Source: Gemmatimonadales bacterium (lineage in GTDB: Bacteria; Krumholzibacteriota; Krumholzibacteriia; LZORAL124-64-63). Taken from it: a stretch of DNA of 52,615 nt. The DNA lies in contig JAHOYV010000098.1 of the NCBI GenBank assembly GCA_019038745.1, positions 1 through 52,615 on the forward strand. The letters run 5' to 3'. The position numbers and the translations under genes are program-made. Positions 30,697 through 36,862 of this stretch are shown here, in pieces. The notes below the pieces were generated by a model. The model saw only the letters and a list, made by a program, of their open reading frames with translations, was not told the DNA's origin and ran no database searches. Each line of letters opens with the position of its first letter. Positions within the stretch are counted from its first letter, which is position 1.

Positions 30697-32325
30697 ATGA
30701 AGCAAAAAACCTACAAAGGCAATAATGAGCCCAGAATTGTTTGGGCGTTCGGTGTCGGGGCCGGAATGCTTACCATTTGCTTGCTGGCGGTCCTAACACT
30801 TCTAGCCGGATGCTCTGACTCCTCTGACATTACGACTCCGGACCAGGAGCCCCAGTTTTCCTATCTCCCTGAGGCGGAGAATCTGGCCCTGGAATTCCCG
30901 AACAAACAGTTCTTCCGGGTGACGGTTTCTCCAGACGGGGACTACTCGGTGAATTGGGTCGTTCAGGGGCAGGTAGTTGGGAATGAGGACACCTTCAACT
31001 ATTCCCCCAACTTGGTGGGATTGGATACTGTTCGAGTGGTGACCAACTACGGGGATCATACGGACGAGCACGAGTGGGTGATTACTGTTTCCTCAACGGC
31101 TGATGATATACCTCCGGAGGTGACTGGATTAGCCCTGGAAGACGGTCTGGAACCTGGAATATTATCGCTCCGTTGGGGGAGCGTTCCCGGATCCATTTAC
31201 CCGATGCAGGATTACCTGGTGGCCATGCGCTATGACGGCCCGGTCTCGATAGAGGACTGGGATAATGCTACCCTGTTGGAAGTAGTCCCCCATGACCAGT
31301 CGGTTATTCAGTACGCGAGGAACTACCCGCTGGACCCCGGCATGGATGTGTGGTTCGGGGTCAGGGCCAGGGATGAGGTGGGGCAGATGTCCGACATTTC
31401 ACGGAGTTATCGCCACACCGTTACCTATCCATGGACCTTGGGTATTACAGTCAAGGATGAGTGGGGAGAGCCGGTTCCCTTGGTAATATTGAAATGGACG
31501 GCAAACGGAGTAGCGTATTCCGGTAATACTCCAACCGACGGTTTTTTGGAAATCGGTCCGTTTCGCAATATCGATGAAATTTCTCTTGAAACACAAATCA
31601 ACCATGGAGGGTTTTTTGGTGAATTTTATGATTTCAAAGACCCTGCGATATCCGACGCCGACGGCATGGATTTGGATATCATCCTGATTCCCCGTTTTGG
31701 TTCGGATGAGACTTGCCCTGATTTCGGGGGAGAGTTTCTGGAGTACTTCCGATACATGACCGGTACTGACACAATATTTGATGATCTGCGTCCCGACAAT
31801 TGCCTGTGGAAGTGGGACAGCTACCCCTTGCGTGTCTATTTGCCGGAATTTACAAGAGGGGACGACCTTAATCTGAAGGAGGTTTCCCTGGATGGGATCC
31901 AGACTTGGAACTCACTCATGGGCGAGGATTATTTTATTATTGCAGAGTCCGAGGCGGAGGCGGATGTAGTTCTCAGCTTCCCGGCGATGGTAAACGATTT
32001 CGGATTGGTTACGTGGCTCGAACCTTCGGACGAGGAATACTTCATCGGCAGCACGGTGCCGGAAAAAATGAAGGTGGAGATAGATTCCTCAAGGGAACAG
32101 AGTGGTGCTGAATTTATTCAAATTACCGTCATGCACGAACTCGGTCACGTACTTGGTGCTTATCGCCATGCTCCCTGTTCCAATTCAGATTATCTAATGT
32201 ATGTAGCCGTATCCAGCGACTTGGATGACGAGAACGGTGGTATCCATCCGGACGAACGAAACCTGGTTCACATGATTCGTCATCTCCCCCAGGGTGTGGA
32301 TATGTCTCATTACCTTCTGGATTGA
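30697..32325 (+). CDS. Metzincin-like zinc metalloprotease lipoprotein
   Basis: A 542-aa surface lipoprotein: signal segment MLTICLLAVLTLLAGC with lipobox cysteine C39. Ig/fibronectin-like beta domains occupy about 50-250 (FRVTVSPDGDYSVNWVVQG; IPPEVTGLALEDG..LSLRWGSV), then a carboxypeptidase-regulatory-like segment (LGITVKDEWGEPVPLVIL). The C-terminal protease domain has VMHELGHVLGAYRHAP (H480, E481, H484), followed by a Met-turn-like SDYLMYVAV. The motif is HExxHxxG as in matrixins, but the third histidine is one residue further on than in canonical HExxHxxGxxH. It is probably a secreted or surface protease, or a derived inactive relative. Its neighbours are also surface peptide-handling proteins. 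Confidence 0.8.
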   Translation: MKQKTYKGNNEPRIVWAFGVGAGMLTICLLAVLTLLAGCSDSSDITTPDQEPQFSYLPEAENLALEFPNKQFFRVTVSPDGDYSVNWVVQGQVVGNEDTFNYSPNLVGLDTVRVVTNYGDHTDEHEWVITVSSTADDIPPEVTGLALEDGLEPGILSLRWGSVPGSIYPMQDYLVAMRYDGPVSIEDWDNATLLEVVPHDQSVIQYARNYPLDPGMDVWFGVRARDEVGQMSDISRSYRHTVTYPWTLGITVKDEWGEPVPLVILKWTANGVAYSGNTPTDGFLEIGPFRNIDEISLETQINHGGFFGEFYDFKDPAISDADGMDLDIILIPRFGSDETCPDFGGEFLEYFRYMTGTDTIFDDLRPDNCLWKWDSYPLRVYLPEFTRGDDLNLKEVSLDGIQTWNSLMGEDYFIIAESEAEADVVLSFPAMVNDFGLVTWLEPSDEEYFIGSTVPEKMKVEIDSSREQSGAEFIQITVMHELGHVLGAYRHAPCSNSDYLMYVAVSSDLDDENGGIHPDERNLVHMIRHLPQGVDMSHYLLD

Positions 32326-32478
32326 AATCCTGAAAAATTCGGAGCGTCAATGTTGAATTTTCATGTTGACGGTTGATGCAAGGTGAGTGAGTTTCTGTTT
32401 GTGTAGATTATATATTTTCTGCCCAAGTTATTTTATTCCGCCCAGACGTAATGGGAGAACCCCCAATTGGAGGTAATA

Positions 32479-33036
32479 ATGCCGCGCACAAAATCTTCCT
32501 TGCTGAAAACTTTGAGCACCGCTGATTTCAAGCGTTTGCTGGCGGCCCGGGAACGGATCGACACGCTGGAAAAGGAAAAGGCACAATTGGTGAAGTCCCT
32601 GTCTGCCATCGATGATGAACTGGCCAAGTTGATGGCCGGGGAACCGGGGCAGACGAGGAAAAAGCGGGCCGCCAGCAAGAAGGTCCGTGGCAAGTCGACC
32701 GGGCGAAAAAAGACTGCTCGGGTCAAGGCGTCCGGGACCAAGACCCTGAAGAAAGTCGTTAGGAAGAAGGCCGCCAAAAAGAAGGCAGCCCCCAAGAAGT
32801 CTTCAGCGCGGAAAGCTGCGGTCCCGGCAAAGGGCAAGATCAAGCTGGAGGATGTGGTGGTGCGCATCATCAATAGGAAGAAGGGCCCTGTGGCTTTCAA
32901 GGACCTTTACTCGGCCATCGTAAAGGGAAAGCTTTTTACGTCCAAGAGTAATAACTTCGACAACGTTCTGCGTCGAACACTTTCCACGAGTAAGAAAGTC
33001 AAGCGAGTGGGCCGCGGTTTGTACAATGTGGCTTGA
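32479..33036 (+). CDS. Histone-H1-like lysine-rich protein with C-terminal winged helix
   Basis: A 185-aa, strongly basic protein in three parts. Residues about 8-55 form a predicted coiled coil (FKRLLAARERIDTLEKEKAQL). Residues about 58-115 are a Lys/Arg/Ala-rich, disordered linker with H1-like AKKK/SARKAA runs. Residues about 117-185 are a compact winged-helix-like domain (LEDVVVRIINRKKGPVAFKDLYSAI ... VLRRTLSTSKKVKRVGRGLYNV) like HARE-HTH/HB1-type domains. It probably binds and compacts DNA or acts as a nucleoid regulator. GGAGG (32468-32472) sets ATG 32479, excluding a slightly longer TTG start. The preceding 150 bp are AT-rich and likely contain its promoter, though no clear -35/-10 pair was found. 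Confidence 0.8.
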   Translation: MPRTKSSLLKTLSTADFKRLLAARERIDTLEKEKAQLVKSLSAIDDELAKLMAGEPGQTRKKRAASKKVRGKSTGRKKTARVKASGTKTLKKVVRKKAAKKKAAPKKSSARKAAVPAKGKIKLEDVVVRIINRKKGPVAFKDLYSAIVKGKLFTSKSNNFDNVLRRTLSTSKKVKRVGRGLYNVA

Positions 33037-33064
33037 GTGAATCGATGGGCGCGGGCGATTCCGT

Positions 33065-33409
33065 TCAACCCGGAGGCCAGGCCAATGGACGTCCGCCCAG
33101 AATATGCAGGTGCAGATGGGGAACTGTCTGGCCACCGTCCTGCCCACAGTTGATCACGAAGCGGTAACCGAGTGCAGACAGGTCTTGTTCGGCCGCGATG
33201 GCGGTGGCGGTCAGGACCATACGGCCCAGCAGGTCGGCGTCTTCAGGTTCCAGGTCGTTCAATCCCGCTACGTGGCGACGGGGAATAACCAGGATATGAG
33301 TGGGAGCCTTGGCGTCGATATCAGCAAAGGCCAGGAAATCCTCGTCGCTGAACACTTCCGTGCTGGGTATCTTGCCGGCGGCAATGTCACAGAACAAGCA
33401 GGAATCCAT
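33065..33409 (-). CDS. HinT-type HIT-family purine nucleoside phosphoramidase
   Basis: A 114-aa HinT/PKCI protein: CLFCDIAAGKIPSTEVFSDEDFLAF opening with the CxxC pair, THILVIPRRHVAGLNDLEPED, and the histidine triad TVPHLHLHILGGRPLAWPPG at the C-terminus (H-phi-H-phi-H). It hydrolyses adenosine 5'-phosphoramidates (family knowledge). It is a second HIT protein besides the longer one at 4886. It is transcribed alone on the - strand, convergent to the histone-like gene and divergent from the PfkB kinase; GAGGTGAG lies just upstream of its ATG. Confidence 0.93.
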   Translation of the reverse strand: MDSCLFCDIAAGKIPSTEVFSDEDFLAFADIDAKAPTHILVIPRRHVAGLNDLEPEDADLLGRMVLTATAIAAEQDLSALGYRFVINCGQDGGQTVPHLHLHILGGRPLAWPPG

Positions 33410-33491
33410 TTCTCACCTCGCTGGCGGGAGTGCTGCATTATCATCGAGGCGAGGATAACACGGGCCGGTATGAACAACAAGGAGCACTAGG

Positions 33492-34445
33492 GTGGCGACA
33501 AGGGATCCGAACATCCTGGTCGTTGGTTATAATGCCTTCGATGTTGTGGTCCCGGTAACGGGATTTCCCCAACCGGACACCAAGGAGTTGGTGGAAGGAA
33601 TCATGGTCGGGGGTGGTGGTCCGGGGGCGACCGCGGCGGTAGCCCTTTCCAAGCTCGGGGCCCGGGTTCGATTGATCACTCTTTTAACCGATGACCTGCC
33701 TGGTCAAATGCAGAGACAGGAACTGGAACGGGCGGGTGTTGATCTTTCCCTCTGTCGAGAAGCTCCCGGCGAAAAATGTCCCAAAGCGGTTATCCTAGTT
33801 GATTCCAACCGCGAAGAGCGAACCATTTTTTGGTCACGTGGAGGCTTGCCATTCCTTGATTCGGGGTTTGTCGACCCGGACTGGTTGGACGGAGTGGATC
33901 TTCTCTATTGTGATGGCCATGAGTGTCCTGTCGCGACTCGGCTGGCCCGTTCGGCCCGGGAACGGAATCTGCCGGTTGTGATGGATGCCGGTTCGGTTCG
34001 GGAGGGATCCCGGGAGTTGGTTGCCTTGTGCACCGACGTGATCTCATCCGAGCATTTCGCTCCTGAATTGACCGGGAAGAACGATCCTGTCGAGGCCCTG
34101 GTGGCCTTGACCGCGCTCGGCCCAAATCGGGTGGGTATGACTTTCGGGAAGGAGGGAGTCCTGACCCTGGTCGAAGGGCGGCCTGTGGCTGTTCCCGCAT
34201 TCGATGTGCCGGTCACTGATACGACGGGGGCGGGGGATGCCTTTCATGCCGGTTATGCCTTTGCTCGGGTGGGGGAATTGCCGCTGCCCCAGTGCCTGGA
34301 GTTCGGGGCAGCGGTTGCCGCCTTGAAATGCCGGGATTGGGGAGGGAGGAGAGGGTTGCCGGACCGGGGTGAAGTTGAAGAATTGATCCGGTGTGGCTTG
34401 CGGCTGTCGTTGGGAACCAGGCTTGTCCGGGCGACTGAATTGTAA
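33492..34445 (+). CDS. PfkB-family carbohydrate kinase
   Basis: A 317-aa ribokinase/PfkB-fold kinase. The N-terminus has ILVVGYNAFDVVVPVTGFPQPD, the substrate-side GGGGPGATAAVALSKLGARV (PfkB signature 1) and LERAGVD. The C-terminal signature 2 is DTTGAGDAFHAGYAFA, with the anion hole GAGD and catalytic Asp. Sugar specificity (ribose, sulfofructose, adenosine and others) cannot be assigned. The GTG start at 33492 has AGGAG (33480-33484) upstream. It stands alone between HinT and lexA. Confidence 0.88.
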   Translation: MATRDPNILVVGYNAFDVVVPVTGFPQPDTKELVEGIMVGGGGPGATAAVALSKLGARVRLITLLTDDLPGQMQRQELERAGVDLSLCREAPGEKCPKAVILVDSNREERTIFWSRGGLPFLDSGFVDPDWLDGVDLLYCDGHECPVATRLARSARERNLPVVMDAGSVREGSRELVALCTDVISSEHFAPELTGKNDPVEALVALTALGPNRVGMTFGKEGVLTLVEGRPVAVPAFDVPVTDTTGAGDAFHAGYAFARVGELPLPQCLEFGAAVAALKCRDWGGRRGLPDRGEVEELIRCGLRLSLGTRLVRATEL

Positions 34446-34452
34446 ATCTGTT

Positions 34453-34490
34453 TTTCGAGATATTTTCGCTGGACTTTCGTTTGTCTTTCG
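34453..34490 (+). promoter_or_regulatory. Four TTTCG repeats at exact 11-bp spacing: candidate LexA operator
   Basis: TTTCG occurs at 34453-34457, 34464-34468, 34475-34479 and 34486-34490, each exactly 11 bp from the next. The array covers the -35 element and the spacer of the lexA promoter. Direct repeats of one helical turn match the geometry of the alphaproteobacterial LexA box GTTC-N7-GTTC (here TTTC-N7-TTTC). Binding by LexA is inference from position and geometry. Confidence 0.6.
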
Positions 34491-34498
34491 CCTATGAT
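34470..34498 (+). promoter_or_regulatory. lexA promoter
   Basis: -35 TGGACT (34470-34475) and -10 TATGAT (34493-34498), 17-bp spacer, overlapped by the TTTCG array. Predicted start near 34505, giving a leader of about 57 nt. Confidence 0.6.
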
Positions 34499-34561
34499 TT
34501 CCCACCATGGAGCCGTAAATCAAAACGGCTGGCATAATCCAGGTTAGTACGGGAGGCCAAC

Positions 34562-35170
34562 ATGAGACTGACCCGCAGGCAGGCGGAAATTCTTGCCTAC
34601 ATCAATCAGTACAGCGAGATCCAGGGCTATGCGCCAACTCTCCAGGAGGTGGGGAAGCGGTTTGGCCTGTCCTCGGTGGCGACGGTGCATAAGCACATCA
34701 GCCACCTGATCGAGAAGGGATATCTACGTCGGGGACGGCGGAATACCAGCCGGGACCTGGAAGTGATCGACCAGCGCTCGGGGGAGGAACGGATCGTACG
34801 CATACCCCTGTTGGGTACCGTGGCGGCGGGACTTCCGATCGAAGCGTTGGACGAACACGAGGAGATCGTACTGCCCGAGGAGTGGTTGGGTAGGGGGCGG
34901 ACCTTCGCTCTTAGGGTCCGCGGAGATTCCATGATTGACGAGCAGATCCGGGATGGTGATACGGTTGTAGTTGAGGCTCGGGAAATGGCCCGCAACGGAG
35001 AAACCGTCATTGCCCTGGTGGACGGCGACTCGGTAACCGTCAAGCAATACCACCGGGAAGGCGCCACCATCCGTCTTCAACCGGCCAACCCTGCCGTACC
35101 TGTGTTGACCTTGTCTGAAGAGAGGGTGACGGTGCAGGGTGTGGTGATCGGCGTGCTGCGTCGTTTCTGA
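34562..35170 (+). CDS. lexA: LexA SOS repressor
   Basis: A 202-aa LexA. The N-terminal winged helix is LTRRQAEILAYINQYSEIQGYAPTLQEVGKRFGLSSVATVHKHI, with recognition helix SSVATVHKHISHL. The self-cleavage site A89-G90 lies in LGTVAAGLPIEA, with catalytic S123 (RGDSMIDEQIRDGD) and K161 (VTVKQYHREG). The recognition helix differs from E. coli (SPNAAEEHLKAL) and is closer to the Gram-positive/alphaproteobacterial type, so a non-E. coli box is expected. GGGAGG (34551-34556) precedes ATG 34562. The following Y-family-like gene suggests an SOS mutagenesis unit. A 13-bp tandem repeat spans its stop. Confidence 0.95.
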   Translation: MRLTRRQAEILAYINQYSEIQGYAPTLQEVGKRFGLSSVATVHKHISHLIEKGYLRRGRRNTSRDLEVIDQRSGEERIVRIPLLGTVAAGLPIEALDEHEEIVLPEEWLGRGRTFALRVRGDSMIDEQIRDGDTVVVEAREMARNGETVIALVDGDSVTVKQYHREGATIRLQPANPAVPVLTLSEERVTVQGVVIGVLRRF

Positions 35171-35193
35171 GTGTCGTTTCTGAGTGTCGTTTA
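35158..35193 (+). repeat. 13-bp tandem repeat across the lexA stop codon
   Basis: GCGTCGTTTCTGA (35158-35170), GTGTCGTTTCTGA (35171-35183), GTGTCGTTTA (35184-35193, partial). The lexA TGA is 35168-35170. Because 13 is not a multiple of three, the second TGA is out of frame. Confidence 0.9.
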
Positions 35194-35219
35194 CGATCTA
35201 CCTTGATGTGAGGAGGGTC

Positions 35220-36305
35220 ATGGATAACAGGACCCTTCTCCATCTGCGAACTCGGACTCGTCCCTCAACGACCGGTTCTGGTGCGATCCGGCAATTGCGT
35301 GAGTTCTGCTCCCGGATCACTCCGGCCTGGGAGTGGGGTGTTGATGGACTTTTCCTGGATATGACTGGAACCGAGCGCCTGTACGGGCGGGGGCTGGACG
35401 GGTTGGTCCGTGTCTGCCGGGATGCGTGCGGCCACATGGATCTACGCTGCGCTGGAGCAGGTCCTACCTTGCTGGCTGCCCGCTTGGCCTCGCTGATCGC
35501 CTGTCGCTCGTCCATTCCGGGGTTTTTTGCCGTCAGTTCAGGCAGCGTTGCCTCCTTCTTGGCCCTCTTTCCCATCGACCTGCTCCCGTCCTCCAACTCT
35601 GAAACGGAGCGTCTGCGAACTCTTGGTGTGCGGACGCTGGGAGATCTGCAGCACATTCCCCGGCCCCTGTTGAAGGCGGTGTTCGGTCCGACCGGAGCCC
35701 ACCTGGCGGATGAGGCCTGCGGGTTGGTGAGCCCCCCTCTGCAGAGGGGGGATGAGCCCTGCGGCGGTTCGGTGCTGGTTGTCGGTGTTTGTCTGGATCG
35801 TCCCCTGACTTCGGATGTGGGATTGTCGGCCCTGCGGCGGGCCATGGCGGTCAGGGCCTTGACTGTTTGTCCCGACGGCCCCGCTGGCCGGGCGCGCTGG
35901 ATCCTGGTTTCCCGCTGGTCCGATAATGGACGCGCCTCGGCCTCAGTGATCGGGGTTGGGAGTGACGGGACTCTCGCGGCCTGGCGGGGGCTCTTGGAAA
36001 AGCTATGGGCCAAATTGCCACGTCGGCGTCGGGGGCCGGTTCGCCTGGAATTGCGGGCCGACGGGCGGGTCGGTTTGGGTCCCCGCCAGGCTTGTTTATT
36101 CCCGGCTGACGAGGCGGAGCATCGCCTTACCGAAGCACTACGTAGAATTCGATTGGCAGATGATGATTCCATCGGGCCGGCCAGTGAGAGTTTGCTGGCC
36201 GCATGGGGTGCTTGTTGGTACGGTGGGTCCTCCGGGGAGGGCTCTGTTGTCCCGGGCGCCGCGTCCGGCATGGGTTTGGTTGACGGTCCTTGTCAGGACG
36301 GGTAG
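35220..36305 (+). CDS. ImuB-like Y-family polymerase homologue lacking the N-terminal palm
   Basis: A 361-aa protein related to DinB/ImuB Y-family polymerases. VDGLFLDMTGTERLYGRGLDGLV matches the 'SIDEAFLDLTGTERLFG' region, but the catalytic SxDE is VDG and the first metal-binding DxD strand is absent. The palm/thumb part continues as CAGAGPTLLAARLASLIA and the HhH thumb as LRTLGVRTLGDLQHIPRPLLKAVFG. A little-finger-like C-terminus follows. It must be catalytically dead like ImuB, which bridges DnaE2 and beta clamp in SOS mutagenesis (family knowledge), yet it is about 140 residues shorter than usual ImuB. It follows lexA directly. The ATG at 35220 has AGGAGG (35211-35216) at tight spacing; an in-frame GTG at 35184 is the alternative. 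Confidence 0.68.
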   Translation: MDNRTLLHLRTRTRPSTTGSGAIRQLREFCSRITPAWEWGVDGLFLDMTGTERLYGRGLDGLVRVCRDACGHMDLRCAGAGPTLLAARLASLIACRSSIPGFFAVSSGSVASFLALFPIDLLPSSNSETERLRTLGVRTLGDLQHIPRPLLKAVFGPTGAHLADEACGLVSPPLQRGDEPCGGSVLVVGVCLDRPLTSDVGLSALRRAMAVRALTVCPDGPAGRARWILVSRWSDNGRASASVIGVGSDGTLAAWRGLLEKLWAKLPRRRRGPVRLELRADGRVGLGPRQACLFPADEAEHRLTEALRRIRLADDDSIGPASESLLAAWGACWYGGSSGEGSVVPGAASGMGLVDGPCQDG

Positions 36306-36308
36306 CAT
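36280..36308 (+). promoter_or_regulatory. Candidate promoter of hsp20-lon
   Basis: TTGACG (36280-36285), 17 bp, TAGCAT (36303-36308), at the 3' end of the ImuB-like gene. A better -10, TATACT (36338-36343), has no -35. No CIRCE or sigma-32 consensus was recognised. Confidence 0.35.
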
Positions 36309-36359
36309 GGCCCACATTCGTAGAGAAACGAGAAGCCTATACTAGGGGAGATTTCGCGC

Positions 36360-36794
36360 ATGAGTAAGTCGGGCCGGATGGGAGACCTGGAAGCCATCTT
36401 CGAAATTCTGGTGACCTCCTACGCCCACAAGGACGGCTCCTTGCCGGCCGAGGGGGATCTTTGTTGGCGGCCTGCGACCGATGCCTATGAGACCGATGAA
36501 TTCTTTATCGTGCAAATGGACTTGGCCGGACTGGACCCCTCTCAGGTGGAAGTGCTGGCCGATGAGGAGAGTCTGCTGGTCAGGGGGATTCGGGAAGAAG
36601 CAGTGAGCGTCGGCAAGAAACATTTCCACAAGATGGAGATAAGGGTGGGTCCCTTCGCGCGGCGCGTGCCTTTGACCGTGACCGTGGATCCGTCCAGCGC
36701 GGAGGCCCGTTACCGAAACGGGTTTCTGTGTGTGACCTTCAGGAAGGGTTCCGGCAAGCGCAGGAACCAGAGCCAGATCGCCATCAACCGCTGA
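36360..36794 (+). CDS. Small heat-shock protein (Hsp20/alpha-crystallin)
   Basis: A 144-aa sHSP. The alpha-crystallin domain covers residues about 35-125: PATDAYETDEFFIVQMDLAGLDPSQVEVLADEESLLVRGIR at its start and the signature FARRVPLTVTVDPSSAEARYRNGFLCVTFRK (the usual A.yknGvL.v..pK) at its end. The N-terminal arm and C-terminal extension are short; the C-terminal I-x-I anchor may be QIAINR. It is an ATP-independent holdase that keeps unfolding proteins soluble. It sits 68 bp before lon, a common quality-control pairing. Confidence 0.92.
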   Translation: MSKSGRMGDLEAIFEILVTSYAHKDGSLPAEGDLCWRPATDAYETDEFFIVQMDLAGLDPSQVEVLADEESLLVRGIREEAVSVGKKHFHKMEIRVGPFARRVPLTVTVDPSSAEARYRNGFLCVTFRKGSGKRRNQSQIAINR

Positions 36795-36862
36795 ACGAGG
36801 CGGGATACAAAAAACAGTGATCCGTAAGGGGCCGCTGGACAACTTGGAAGGAGCGGGGTTGC

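Noticed and set aside
35198..36271. 357-codon - strand frame opposite the Y-family-like gene
   Set aside because: Ser/Arg/Pro-rich composition, no motif and no ribosome-binding site; the + strand frame shows DinB/ImuB motifs.
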